Of a stretch of 64,000 nucleotides of DNA, positions 46,300 to 57,550 are shown in pieces. A model generated the notes under the pieces. It was not told the origin of the DNA and did no database searches. It saw only the letters and a list, made by a program, of their open reading frames with translations. The DNA comes from Lumbricus rubellus. Taxonomy: Eukaryota > Annelida > Clitellata > Crassiclitellata > Lumbricidae. Where the stretch lies: positions 19,744,975 to 19,808,974 of the forward strand of contig OX243821.1 in assembly GCA_945859605.1 (NCBI GenBank), written 5' to 3'. The translations under genes and the position numbers were made by a program. How positions within the stretch are numbered: the stretch's first letter is position 1; each line of letters opens with the position of its first letter.

Positions 46300-47235
46300 T
46301 TCATTCGTGCATTCATTCATTCATTCATTCATTCATTCATTCATTCATTCATTCATCCATTTCTGCCGTTCAGTCATTCAAACATCTATTCACCCACCCA
46401 CCCACCCTTCCATCCATTCATCCATTAATCCGCCCATCCATATTCATCAACCAATCCATCCACCCATCCATCCTTTCATCCATCCTTCCATCCATCGATT
46501 CACTATCCCATCCATATTATATTGGCCCATCCATTCATTCGTCAGTTCAATTCCACATCTACCCACCAACCAATTAGCCATCCATCCATCCATCCATCCA
46601 TCCATCTATCAATCCTCATTCTCATCCATCCATCAAACCATCCGTCCATCTATAGATCCATCTTTTCATCCATCCATCTATCCATCCACACATCCACCCT
46701 CCAATTCACATCATATTCACCCACCCACCCATTCATTCATCCACCCATCTCCCTATCAACCTACCCATCAACCCATCCATGCATCATCCACCCTTCCATC
46801 AATCCACCCACCTGTCCATCCACCTCACCATCCATCATTCCTACCATATTCCACTTCTCCATCCATCTGTTCCACCACTCTTCCGGACCCTTAAATCCTA
46901 TACCAACTATTCCGTCCACACACACATACACACATACACATATGCACACATGCACACATGCACACACACACATAGACACACATACACACATACTCACACA
47001 TACACATACATACATGCACACACACATACACACATACATACTTACACCCATATACACATATACCCATGCACACATCCACACATCCACACACACATACACA
47101 CACATCCACACATCCACACATACACACATACACACATTCACACACACACAAACGCATACACGCATACACACATACATACATACATACATACATACAAACA
47201 CACATACACACATACACACATTCTCCCCCCCCTCA
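46300..47235. repeat. (CATT)n, (CATC)n and (CACACATA)n tracts
   Basis: Tetranucleotide repeats change gradually into CACA/TACA repeats. Long Ile/His/Pro/Ser and His/Thr frames are artefacts. Confidence 0.9.
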
Positions 47236-47450
47236 CTCACCCCCAAACAGCCCAGCCGCGTTGCCTTCTCTTTTTGATCCGTCTTTGAAGATCAAAGGGC
47301 CGTCGCCGCCAATGCCGCCAACGAACGACGTCCGCGATTCGAATGAGTTTCACATCCTATGATCCGCGATTGAATGATCGATAACAATCTTCTCTTCTTC
47401 TCAGATGCAACGATGACGATACAATCTGACTATTGACGGATCCGCTTTCA
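47236..47450. other. Non-repetitive island, no gene recognised
   Basis: A GC-richer stretch between repeats. Tested for the missing receptor exon; no convincing acceptor or domain motif found. Confidence 0.35.
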
Positions 47451-47477
47451 ATCTGTCTGTCTGTCTGCTTCCGGTCG

Positions 47478-47544
<67 letters not shown>

Positions 47545-47815
47545 TCACATAGACACAGACACACAGATAGACATACAGGCAGTGTCTGTCTGTCTGTCTG
47601 TCTGTGTCTGTCTTTCTGTCTGTCTATCTATCTATCTATCTCTGTATGTCTGTCTGTCTGTCTGTGTGTGTATGTGTCTGCCTGTCTGTCTATCTATCTA
47701 TCTTATCTATCTGTCTAACTATCTATCTATTTATCTATCTATTTATCTATCTAGCTCTCTTTCTGTGTGTCTGTGTCTTTCAACCTGTCTGTATTTTCTC
47801 TCTCTCTTTCTGTAG
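47450..47815. repeat. (CTGT)n, (CAGA)n and (TATC)n inverted microsatellites
   Basis: (CTGT) flips to (CAGA) near 47,478 and back to (CTGT) near 47,584, giving complementary tracts. Confidence 0.9.
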
Positions 47816-47819
47816 GTTT

Positions 47820-48160
47820 ACCGCCACCGCCACCGCCTCCACCACCACCACCACCACCACCACCACCACCACCACCACCACCACCACCACCACCACCACC
47901 ACCAATAGAACAACCACAGCAACAAAAACACCACCAACACCAACACCACCAATACCACCAGTCCACCACCACCACCACCACCAGAACAACAACAACACCA
48001 AAACCAACACCATGTGCACCAACACCAACACCACAAATACCGCCACCAATGCCACCACCAATAACACCACCACTACCACCACCACCAGAACAACAACACC
48101 ACCAACACCAACACCACCAACAGCAACAACAATAACAACAACAACAACAACAACACCATG
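47820..48160. repeat. (CAC)n and (CAA)n tract
   Basis: A run of pure (CAC)n to about 47,904, then imperfect CAACACCAC. Confidence 0.9.
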
Positions 48161-48170
48161 ACCATCATCA

Positions 48171-48252
48171 ATCCGTTTTAACCAGACAACACCAAATTCC
48201 AAACTACAGAGACAACGGCTGTCGTTTGTAGCTATCGGTTGTCCGGACGTCC
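48171..48252 (+). pseudogene. Partial duplicate of the Cys-rich exon start (pseudo-exon)
   Basis: 82 bases match 48,451-48,532 with only a few differences, including the whole acceptor region GTCGTTTGTAG and the first 21 bases of the next exon (CTATCGGTTGTCCGGACGTC and one more). The exon body after that point is absent and is replaced by CTCTTTCTGTAGG, so this copy supplies a splice acceptor without a functional exon. Confidence 0.75.
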
Positions 48253-48511
48253 CTCTTTCTGTAGGTGTGCCTACCCGTCTTTCTGTTATCATCCCCACCG
48301 CAGCCGCCACAACCAACAGAAGCAACAACATCAACATCGCCAACAACAACAAAAATGCCACCACTAACACCACCACCACCATCACCACCACCATCATGAT
48401 CATCATCGTCATCGGCGTCATCATCATCATCAACAACAACATCATCATCAATCCATTTTAACCAGACAACACCAAATTGCAAACTAAAGAGACAACGGTT
48501 GTCGTTTGTAG

Positions 48512-48664
48512 CTATCGGTTGTCCGGACGTCCGTCCAGCTGGTCCAGCGTGGGTCGAGCGGATGGATGAACGGATGGTGATCCGGTGCAACGGGTCGCAG
48601 GAGACGTGGTACCTGACGTGCAAGGGTCAGACGTGGATTGGCAACATCGCCAACTGCACTCACG
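48512..48664 (+). CDS. Receptor exon: Cys-rich extracellular module
   Basis: The acceptor GTCGTTTGTAG and donor CACGGTAATC bound 153 bases, entering with two bases of a split codon and leaving in phase 1. It encodes about 50 residues: IGCPDVRPAGPAWVERMDER, then MVIRCNGSQETWYLTCKGQT and WIGNIANCTHG. Four Cys with the MVIRCN...WYLTC...W...NC pattern suggest a small disulfide-bonded, sushi-like module just outside the membrane. NGS and NCT are possible glycosylation sites. The phase at its start does not fit the previous recognised exon, so an exon in between is missing. The acceptor region is duplicated upstream. Confidence 0.8.
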
Positions 48665-49084
48665 GTAATCATCTAAACTAATCAAATCAAATCATTGTAT
48701 AATTATAATCTAATCAATCATATACAATTCAATCTGATTTATTCCAATCTTGTTTCAATCTCATCAAATTCCATTTCAAGTAGTTGTACAACTGCCGCTT
48801 CTGGCACATTCACGCGGTCTATGCTGGAATCCCTGTTCTAAAAATAGCCTTGGGCTGGTTCCCTGGATTTACGTCATGCCTAGGCTGCTTCCCAGCCCAG
48901 CGGAACTCCCTACACTGAGTTTCAGGCCCACAGAGTGATTCTATGCCTAGGCTGTATCCAAGGACCACCGAACGTGCCCTAAACTGGTTCCCCAGCCCAG
49001 CGGAATCGCCATTTACCGGTTTCGCACCTTTCGGTAATATGATTGAGTCTGGCATCCTCGTATCTGTCGAAATAAACTTAAATT

Positions 49085-49250
49085 ATGCGGGGTTGTTTCG
49101 TCGTTAAAAGAGCAACTTACCAAACCCGATGTGGTTTTACCGTTGACACAGAAACTCACCAAACCCGATTTCGTTTCGCCGTTGAAACAGTAACACTTAC
49201 CATACCCGGTGCGGTTTCGCCTTCGACACCAAAACTGAACGAACCCGATA
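49085..49250. repeat. AAACCCGATTTCGTTTCGCC repeat
   Basis: Three to four diverged units of about 50 bases with TTTCGCCGTTGAAACAG and CTTACCATACCCG phrases. The remaining intron to 51,089 has a trinucleotide tract at 50,655-50,825 and no further exon that I can support. Confidence 0.65.
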
Positions 49251-50654
49251 TATTTTCGTCTTTCGCTGTCCTGCGTGTGACTCCAACCGATTCCGTGGCA
49301 ACTATATTGATCAGACGGGTGGTTCCATCTGCTCCCCCCCACAGTCTTGACCCTTCGTGTTGCGATCTCTTGTCTGCCCGAGAAACTTCCTCCCTCTTGG
49401 TCCCTATCGTTTTCCCGCGCTGCAACGCATGTCAAATTGCCGCAGGTTTTCCCGCCGTTTTGTAGTGGCGCATAACGAAAGTTGACACCAGTGTGGTCAG
49501 ATGTTTGAACGTGACGCCGTTGCTCATGCCGTGCCAGGTGCGGTTTGGCTTGTAATCCGAAAGAGCGAGCACGAAATATGTCATGTCAGTTTAGGTCATG
49601 CTGCTCAATTTTATGACGGATACGATTGAATTTGATAGTATTAGACAGTGACTATTACTTCTGAAGGGATATGAAGCCGATGACAAAATTGGGTCATTGA
49701 CCTGTTTATGTATGTGACAGGATCCGGAACTTTTGCAGGATGAATCGGCCTTTCCAGTTTCTTTGTTGACGACTGTCGTAGCGAAAAACAAATTAATTTT
49801 AAAAAGAGAAAGTTCTGCTAAGTTCCCGGATCGACGACAACAAACATTGCCTGTGACGCATCAGAAAAACGATCTCTGATTGGCTGACAGGTTGCGGCTT
49901 CATATCTTTTCAAATATTAGTTCCAGGATTGGAGCAGAGTGACTAAGCAGTGCTTATGCGGGCAGGGTGAGAATTGCGAGAGTGTTTGCGTTTGGGGGAG
50001 GCGTATTTTAACCGACAACCCTTCTTAGGATCCCACATTAACGTGTTCTTTGTACACCCACTACTCGACATTGAACCAAGTCTAACCTCCCAGTTATATT
50101 TCTACAATTCTTACACATGCGGAAAATAAATTTTTCAGACCATAAAATATGACTGGACGGTCATGGACGGCGTCCATGCACTTATGTTAAGAATAAGAGC
50201 GCCCAGGTACTTCTTTTTTTACGTTTTAGGCATTGTCCCATTCTCATACATGTGTGCAAGCATGGATACATACATGTGCATAATTACATACATGCATGCA
50301 TATATATACTTGACCATAATATGCACACATCATTCAGTTTGTGTAATAGCCAGATGTGATTTTTTGCGAATATCGCAATAATAATTTATTATCTAACTTC
50401 ATTATAATGATTAACGAATAATCTTGTTCGTTGTTTTATCAGTTGCTCTCCCGGTCAATGGATTGAAACCAATGTCAGAGCGAAGAACACTTCCGCTTGG
50501 TAATATGCTATTTCGTCGACTTTCGGTGTCGGTTTCACTTTTACTTTCGGATTCGTTTTCTTGCCTTTCGATTTCACAGTTTTAACGTTGTCAACATCAT
50601 CATATTATGAGTCATTCCTTACTGCATGCATTAAAGTACCGCTAATTCGGAATC

Positions 50655-50825
50655 GTCATCATCGTCGTCGTCGTCGTAATGATCGCCATCATAATTGTCA
50701 TCGTCGTCATCATCAACATCATCATCATCGTCGTCATCGTCGTCGTCGCCGTCATCGTCATCATCATCATCATCATCACTTTCGTCATCGTCGCCGTCGT
50801 TGTCGTCATCGTGGTCGACATCTTC
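50655..50825. repeat. (CGT)n/(CAT)n trinucleotide tract
   Basis: ATCATCGTCGTC repeats; the Asp-rich minus frame is an artefact. Confidence 0.9.
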
Positions 50826-51089
50826 CCCATTATAATCATCAATGGCGATTATCATTTTGCAACTACAGTAGGCTATGTACGAATGTATGTATACATGTAC
50901 AGTAACTGTATGATGTACAACATATGGATGTACTTATGCATTTATGTGTGTAAATATTCACGTGTGTATGGCATCTGTGTAGCCTAAGTGCGTGTACATG
51001 TATGGTTGCATAATTATATAATATGCATGTTTAATGCTTACGTTGGTACAAAACTAATCTCTTTTTGTGTTTGTCGTTTAACATCATAG

Positions 51090-51177
51090 GTTTGCTGTTG
51101 GCCATTGTCATTGGCATAATGCTTGGAGTCATATTCGGTGCCGCCATGTTGGCATTTGTCTTCATCTACAGACAAAG
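51090..51177 (+). CDS. Receptor exon: transmembrane helix
   Basis: The acceptor TTTAACATCATAG and donor CAAAGGTAGAT bound 88 bases. The exon begins with two bases completing a Gly codon with the previous exon (phase 1) and ends in phase 2. It encodes LLLAIVIGIMLGVIFGAAML followed by AFVFIYRQ, a single uninterrupted hydrophobic helix of about 25 residues with small-residue (GxxxG-like) spacing, and a basic stop-transfer end. Following the positive-inside rule, the lectin side is outside the cell and the next exon is cytoplasmic. A single exon devoted to the membrane helix is common in type I receptors. Confidence 0.85.
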
Positions 51178-51584
51178 GTAGATCTTAATCTCCCGCACAT
51201 CGGCCTATTACGCTTTTTTTGCTTTAATTCGTCCACTTCCCACTACTTATGCTGTCTATTTTTTGTAATTAGTCTTTTATTGCCTAATCTGTTTACTGAT
51301 ATAATGTTCCTTTCAGAAGGTGCTACAATTAGAAACTTGGAATTACAATCTCAATTAGGCATACTTTGCGTTTAAACATTTTGGTTCTCTTTAGTTAAAA
51401 ATCATGGCGAGGAAGTGTGACGAATAGAAGCTTTCGAGATGAAGTGTCTGAGATTGATCATGAAAATAATTGTCATGGACGGAATAACTTAACCACTACA
51501 ACACTGCGCCTCACGTAAAACCAGTGAATGAGATGCTGGTCTCTGAAAATATTGTAACTTTTGTAAGAGAGAATTTCAATCAAT

Positions 51585-51900
51585 CAATCGATCAATCAAT
51601 CCTTTATTGATAACCGTATACATGTATACATACAGTATAGCACAAGCAGTAATTGAAAGGCTCACATGCAGTAAGTCCAAAGGAACGTAAGGTTCCGCTA
51701 ACAGGGTTGCACTAATTACATGAAGAGTCAATCAAACATTAACTTAATGCACATCAGTAAACGTCTATAGACAGTTGTACATGTATATCATCAAGGTGTA
51801 ACACATTCTATTCCATTTTACGAGCTTATCAAAGTACATTGAATGTAAGCTATGCAACTCAAACAAGTTGCAAAAACAAACAAACAAACAAAACACCGCA
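51585..51900. other. (ATCA)n-led repeat end and gene-free interval
   Basis: AATCAATCAATCGATCAATC followed by CTTTATTGATAACCG looks like the end of a minus-strand retroposon. No exon. Confidence 0.4.
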
Positions 51901-52238
51901 ACATTAAAATAACACAACAGTGCGCGTGTAAGTACATGTATATTGTATAGTGCACATCAAAACAAACCATTTTGCGCATTTATACAATCGTATCCAAAAA
52001 GAAATAATTTCAATTTGTATTTGAATTTATTTATTTTAGGTACACAAGTAAATTTCAGTTCAATCGTAGCAATTCGTCGCTACCCGAGCGGAGCCTTTTT
52101 CGTTCACGATGAGCCGTCAACATCGTCCACTAAAGTTATTTGGGCACCCCGTCAGAATACCTTGGTTGAATTCCATGAATTCGCAAAACCAATGGATCGA
52201 GGTTTCAAATATCTCAAGTGCTTGTAGAAGGACGGAAG

Positions 52239-52284
52239 AGAAGTTGCAGATCGTGCTGAGGCTTCAGCACGATCTGCAACTTCT
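52239..52284. repeat. Perfect 21-bp hairpin
   Basis: AGAAGTTGCAGATCGTGCTGA (52,239-52,259) is exactly complementary to 52,264-52,284, with a four-base loop GGCT. It lies beside LINE-tail sequence in the last intron of the receptor gene. Confidence 0.85.
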
Positions 52285-52339
52285 CATGAAATTTCTGACC
52301 CAGACTTGATGATGTTTAATGCACAACAATATGTACGTG

Positions 52340-52400
52340 GCTGGGCTGGAAGCGCCTCTGAGTAGTTTCTTGAAGAGGCGCTATATAAATTCTAATAATG
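52340..52400 (+). repeat. Shared LINE/SINE 3' tail, separate copy
   Basis: GGAAGCGCCTCTGAGTAGTT, TCTTGAAGAGGCGCTATATA and (GAAT)n. It ends a first retroposon fragment directly before the LINE remnant. Confidence 0.7.
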
Positions 52401-52419
52401 AATGAATGAATGAATGAAC

Positions 52420-52668
52420 AAGGGAGTCCTCTTGGTTCCTTTTGCTCGTACTACTACCATGAAGAACCGAGCCTTTTCTGTGGTTGGTCCGGTGGTCTGG
52501 AATAGCCTTCCTTACGAGCTACGCCTACACCCTGGGACTCTACCAGGATCGTAATTCCTTGCTAAACTTAAAACTGTTCCTTTTGCGCGCGCTGCAGTCG
52601 GGAGCGCCTCTGAGTAGTTTTTTACTTGAAGGGGGGCTATATAAATGTCCGAATGAATGAATGAGTGA
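52420..52668 (+). mobile_element. LINE remnant: ORF2 C-terminus and 3' tail
   Basis: The plus frame reads RAFSVVGPVVWNSLPYELR and, after an in-frame TAA, FLAKLKTVPF. This is the very characteristic C-terminal end of non-LTR retrotransposon ORF2 proteins (RxFxxxxPxxWNSLP ... LKTxLF). The 3' tail follows: CGGGAGCGCCTCTGAGTAGT, then TACTTGAAGGGGGGCTATAT and (GAAT)n. The tail is the same as in the SINE copies. The 5' part is missing, as is usual for truncated LINE copies. Confidence 0.8.
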
Positions 52669-52784
52669 ACAAAAAGAACCAGCACTCCACTCCGAAAAAT
52701 GCGAACTGTCGTGTCCATATGTCTGCGCGTCTTTGTGCCTGTGTGCCAGAGCTTATCACGGATTGACTTGTTTCATGTTCCTTG

Positions 52785-53270
52785 TTCATGTTCCTGCCTC
52801 TGTTTCTTGTTCCTGTTCCTGCTCTTGTTTCATGCTTCTTGTTCCTGTTCCTGCCTCTGTTTCATGTTCCTTGTTCCTGTTCCTGCCTCTGTTTCATGTT
52901 CCTTGTTCTTGCCTCTGTTTCATGTTCCTTGTTCCTGTTCCTGCCTCTGTTTCATGTTCCTTGTTCCTGTTCCTGTTCCATGTTCCTGTTCCTGTTTCAT
53001 GTTCCTTGTTCCTTGTTCCTGTTCCTGTTTCATGTTCCATGTTCCTGTTCCTGTTCCTGTTTCCTGTTCCTGTTCCTGTTTCATGTTCCTTGTTCCTGTT
53101 TCATGTTCCTTGTTCCTGTTTCATGTTCCTTGTTCCTGTTCCTACCTCTGTTTCATGTTCCTTGTTCCTGTTCCTGCCCCTGCTTGATGTTCCTGTTCCT
53201 GTTCCTGCCCCTGTTTCATGTTCCTTGTTCCTGTTACTACCCCTGTTTCATGTTCCTTGTTCCTGTTCCT
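52785..53270. repeat. (TTCCTG)n repeat abutting a splice acceptor
   Basis: Hexamer-like TTCCTGTTCCTG and TTTCATGTTCCTTG repeats run for nearly 490 bases up to the acceptor TTCCTAG at 53,266-53,272. The repeat keeps the exon frame open upstream, which would mislead ORF-based gene finders. Confidence 0.9.
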
Positions 53271-53272
53271 AG

Positions 53273-54170
53273 GTCACACAAGGGTCCGCATCGAACGTTG
53301 AACTTCCTGTTCCGCCACGCGAGGTCAAAGTTGGACCACGAGAATCCGTACAGTCGGACTTCAGTTCTTCAACCTTCGGATCGAAAGGACGAGTCCTCCT
53401 CTTTCCAGGAGGATGTCTATGCCAAGAACCTCTGCCCCGTCCACTCCACAAGCGCCTCCACCACCGCCGCCGTGTCCAACCCTTGCCCGTCGTCGGAATA
53501 TGGCAGAACGGTCGAAGTACCCCGCTTCTACGGTGCCGTACCCCCGCCTCCTCCTCCTCCACCTCCGTCCGTACCGTCGTTCCAGCCCCAGAGTACCAGA
53601 GGCGAGTACTGCTGTACCGGTGGTGCGTACCAGCATCGAGGCAGGGCGTCGTGCGCGGACGATGCGTGCTACGCATGCGCTAAGCCGTGTGGCGGAAAGA
53701 CGGGTCAGGGGCTCTCTGAGGAGGGGAACCCAGCCTTGCAGAGGCAGAGTCCAAAGAGTGGAAGCCAGGTCAGCTCCTCGGAGGAGGAGGCTCCGAGGAA
53801 GAGCGCTGGATTCAGAGGCCGAGGTCTGGACGGCAGAGGCCTTGAATGTCGAGGCCTTGAAGGTCGAAGTCTTGAAGGTCGAAGTCTTGAAGGTAGAGGA
53901 CTCGAAAATAGAGGACTCCAAGGTAGAGAACTTCAAGGTCGAGACCTTGAAGGTCGAGGCCTTGAAGGTCAAGTACTCGAAGGTCGAGGTCCTGAAAGTC
54001 GAGGTCTTGAAGGGCAGGGACTCGAAAATAGAGGACTCGAAAGTAGAGGACACGAAGGTCGAAGGCTCGAAGGTCGAGGTCTTGAAGGTCAAGGTCCCGA
54101 CGTCCAAGGTCCTGAGGCTTCTCGACTTCACCCTGACCTAGTTGCAAACGGACATCCGCCAACTGACTAA
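53273..54170 (+). CDS. Receptor terminal exon: cytoplasmic tail
   Basis: The exon begins after TTCCTAG. Its first base completes the Arg codon of the transmembrane exon (phase 2), and it ends at TAA 54,168-54,170, giving about 298 residues. It starts with basic SHKGPHRTLNFLFRHARSK, continues with YSRTSVLQPSDRKDE and EDVYAKNLCPV (Tyr residues that could be phosphorylated), then a run of nine prolines ([16 protein letters not shown]) suited to SH3, WW or EVH1 binding, then a Cys-rich patch (YCCTGGAYQHRG ... CADDACYACAKPCGG). The last 115 residues are a five-residue repeat based on RGLEG. Signalling roles are inferred from these motifs only. Use of this exon is supported by phase and by its composition. 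Confidence 0.8.
53812..54113 (+). repeat. 15-bp coding minisatellite (RGLEG pentapeptide repeat)
   Basis: About 18-20 units of GAAGGTCGAGGTCTT encode RGLEG, RSLEG, RGLEN, QVLEG, RGPES and similar. Several other frames on both strands are also free of stops here. Leu stands at every fifth residue, but the small residue expected two positions earlier in bacterial pentapeptide-repeat proteins is missing, so homology to that fold is not claimed. Confidence 0.85.
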
Positions 54171-54486
54171 CTAGATATCTAACTGTGGCGCTATATCAGT
54201 TTGGTGTAACGTACTCCGACGTGACGTAGAGCGATGCCATTTATCTAGCGCCTGTTCAATGTCCGGTAACACTGTTCGTTGTAGCGCTTCATGAAAAGCA
54301 TGACAAGGACAGGTGAGGTGAAAGGTATATCTGTTAATTATTATTTATATATTTATTATTTTTTCTTGAAGTTCTTCTTAACCATGCAAACATGATACAA
54401 TTATGGCTGTGAACATAATACTTCAACATAATTTATATAATATATAACTAATATACATAATTATACATAATATGCATAATTATACA

Positions 54487-54647
54487 CATGGGCGGAGTTT
54501 GGTCTCCGTTTTTGGAGGGGCTAATGCCTTCTTAGGGGGGCTAAGCCCGGAAAAAGATATAATTTTCATGGTAAAAAAGCTGAATCTGGGTCTTCTTGGG
54601 GGGGGGGGGGTTTAGCTCCCCCTAGCCCCTGATAAACTCCGCCCATG
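54487..54647 (+). mobile_element. hAT-like MITE, family B (CATGGGCGGAGTTT ends)
   Basis: 161 bases from CATGGGCGGAGTTTGG to GATAAACTCCGCCCATG, flanked by a perfect 8-bp duplication ATTATACA (54,479-54,486 and 54,648-54,655). It contains GAATCTGGGTCTTCTTGG and a G run. A diverged copy is at 14,761. The 8-bp duplication supports the hAT superfamily. Confidence 0.82.
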
Positions 54648-54699
54648 ATTATACATTCCCTTATCAGAGGGTTAGAATTTCCGAGGCGGTTGGGGGTTT

Positions 54700-54820
54700 T
54701 AACCCCTACCGGGTTTTTCTTAAAGCCCCATAGTAAAATCTGTCTTTCGCATCTCATGTCCAAGTGGATCGTAGTCCAACTCCCCTTTGTTATTTTGCGA
54801 CAATTCTCACACTGACTTAT
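54700..54820. repeat. Dispersed repeat, copy also at 42,715
   Basis: TTAAAGCCCCATAGTAAAAT, GTCCAAGTGGATCGTAGTCC and AATTCTCACACTGA match the copy at 42.7 kb. After it, (AATC)n and AAATTTATATAGAGCCCCTT (54,863-54,910) form another reverse 3'-tail fragment. Confidence 0.6.
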
Positions 54821-55445
54821 CAACTTAACCGTTTCTGACGTAATGTAGTCATTATGATCATTAATCAATCAATCAATCAATCAAAAATTTATATAGAGCC
54901 CCTTCAAGGTACCTACTCATTTTCTTACCATAATTTGCCTTGCCACATTGCCTTTAATTAATACCTTGCCTGGTTTTTCCTTTCATAACTACTTTCTTAC
55001 CTTCTCTTTCGTCACAATCCGTTAGCTGTAATTTCAGAGAAATGCTTAAATATAATAGTTGTCGATGCAACTAAAAACGCAACTGCGATTAAAATTTAAT
55101 TTAGTTTTTAATTGATGAAAAAAAGACAATCGGAAATTATAATAGAGCGGTGGCCAAACGCTGTCGAGCAGTGAGACTGTAATTTTATCATGGGACAGAC
55201 AATCGGTTGCTATGGTGGCAATTGAGTGAACGGTAGATCAGTTACCATGGTGATAGAATCAGATTACAATAGCCTGACGTAGTATTGACGTAAAGGGATT
55301 TTACCCAATTTACAGTTTATAAAATCACACAGTAATAGGACAATCGCAAATGTATAAATACTGAGTTGCCTGCGTGAGTATCGGGACTGGCATTTACACA
55401 TGTACATGTACAGTATCCTTGAACAGTACCTATTGTTTGCTTGGA

Positions 55446-55655
55446 TGTGCACTTGTTATAGCGCCCCTTCAAGCTTCCTACTCAGAGGCGTTTCCGACTA
55501 CAGCGTGGCCACTGCATCGGAGTTTCACGCCGAAGCGCTGAACAATTGCGAGTGTAGGACTTGCCCAAGGTCCTTACGCGGCGACTTGAGGTGGGTTCGA
55601 ACCTGCAACATTTTTGGCTGCAAGGCGACGAACATACCCGCTACACCACAGCACT
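55446..55655 (-). mobile_element. tRNA-derived SINE, copy 4
   Basis: GTGCACTTGTTATAGCGCCC, CTACTCAGAGGCGTTTCCGA, GGAGTTTCACGCCGAAGCGC, then the B box complement (GGTTCGAACCTGC region near 55,595) and the A box complement CCGCTACACCACAGC. Minus strand. Confidence 0.85.
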
Positions 55656-55689
55656 TCACAATCAATTGATAATACTAATCATAACCCTA

Positions 55690-57540
55690 ACCAGGGCTGT
55701 ACACGAGTATAGGCTACACGGGTATACAGCGTGTACTTACTACTTAGGCTACCTCACAATCAGCAAAGTAGAAAAAATTGTCAGAAATAAAATTACGAGT
55801 AGAACACAGCAGAAGAAGAATGAAATCATGAAATTGGCTCGCTGTGCACCACGTTGAAAGTTTCCTAGTACAGACCTGATCCTAACCGACCATCACGACG
55901 CCAACCTGACCCTCTCTAGCCGACTCTTACCGTACGACGCATACATGTATGCATAATTACAGATATATTGCTAAAATATTATAAAATAAGTCATTTTCAA
56001 TCATCCTCTATGTAATTTATTTAATTTTCCATACCGTACTCATCCTATCAGATAAATTCAATAGTTTGGACAAAGAAAAAATTGTTAAAGACAATCTTAG
56101 TCGTATATTCCATGTCATGATTTTCTTTCTGCACGTGATACCTGTGTGTCTATAAGTTTTTTAACCCCTTCCTTGGGGAAGACGTACATGTATATATACG
56201 TCCAAAACAGGCTTAAAGCATAACCCCCCAGGGAAGGGATTAACCAATAAACTAATAATAATATCTGAAAAGTCAGTCTTGATTCAAGATTAATTCAAGG
56301 GCATTGTGCAAATTAAAAGATTAATAAAATAGGTAGCACAACTTTTCATGGTTATACCAATTTTACATGAACTTGACAGTTTGCAAAGAAGTCGTGTTAT
56401 GCTACTCATTCGCAATGTCAATCTTGATCAGAGTTTATTAATTCGTTAAAGTTCACATTGATCACATCATATACTTTAAAGTTAATTCGTGCCTATTCAA
56501 ACCAAGTCATGCCAAGTCATGCTAATTCAAACAAAGTCATGCCAAGTCATGCCAAATCAAACCAAGTCACTGTCATGCCAAGTCATGCCAAGTCTTGCTA
56601 AACCGAGTGACTAGAAGACTAGATCACTGCAATTATCTGGTAAAAAAGCGAATAATTGTAATAACTATTAATTATCATGAAAATAGTTATTACAGCAGCA
56701 ATAAAGATACTTGGAATAATTAGAACAGAAATACCACTAACATTAGGCTATTGATACTGCTGTTATTACTGCTGGTGCTACAGTGCTACTATTACTGCCA
56801 CTACTACTGCTGTTGCTGCTACTAATACTGCTGCTGCTGCTACTCCTATCACTGCTTCCCCTACTGCCACTACATTCCTACTACTACTACACTAATGGTG
56901 ATGATTATCACAGCGATAGTAGATTATTACTGCTATTGTCATATTATTATTAGCCTACTGTTTCGGATATTATACCTATATTTACAGCTCTTACCGTATT
57001 TTATTCTGAGAGATGCACTTTGCTCAGGACGAATAAAAAATTCCCATTAAACAAGTCTTATTATATTTGTTGCTCGTATCATAAAACTGGTTAAAACGTA
57101 TGCACAAGATATAGGCCTACAACTGAATTACAAATTAATTATCGTAGCTAAAATATCGACTAAAATGATGACGATACTAACAGATAATAGCTTATGTATG
57201 GGGTCATTTTAAGTTCTTGTACCTTGCTGCTTTGCGAATTGTAGACTCGGTTAATAATATAATCAAAAACAATTTAAATTGCAAATCGGAAAGTAAATGT
57301 CGCTGATAAATAAGAGAAATCAATATACAATCATTTTATATATATATTATACATAAAGAAATCAATGTACAATCATGTATACAATTATATATATATATAT
57401 ACACACATAACATATGAGATTACAGATTATAAGCTTACATGAGATTGTAGCAAATAAAATAATATATCATAAACTAGGCTTAAAGCAGTTAAGAAATCCC
57501 ATAACTATATTGAACAGGCGACAAGCGTCGTCAAAGGAAA
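55690..57540. other. Gene-free AT-rich interval
   Basis: Contains CCAAGTCATGCCAAGTCATG repeats (56,495-56,600), ACTGCTGCTG/ACTACTACT repeats (56,750-56,890) and TATA tracts (57,330-57,410). No exon or element end is recognised. Confidence 0.5.
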
Positions 57541-57550
57541 AAGAAGGATT

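Noticed and set aside
48257..48461. Thr/Asn-rich frames around the Cys-rich exon as coding sequence
   Set aside because: They are (CAC/CAA)n translations; the exon itself is sharply bounded at 48,512 and 48,664.
51943..52227. 94-residue frame ending near the hairpin
   Set aside because: No splice support in the right phase and no recognisable motif; the transmembrane exon already joins the cytoplasmic exon in phase.
52239..52284. MicroRNA precursor
   Set aside because: A 21-base stem with a 4-base loop leaves no room for a canonical Drosha/Dicer product.
53361..54131. Long antisense frame opposite the receptor tail
   Set aside because: Shadow of the real exon; the 15-bp repeat keeps other frames open.
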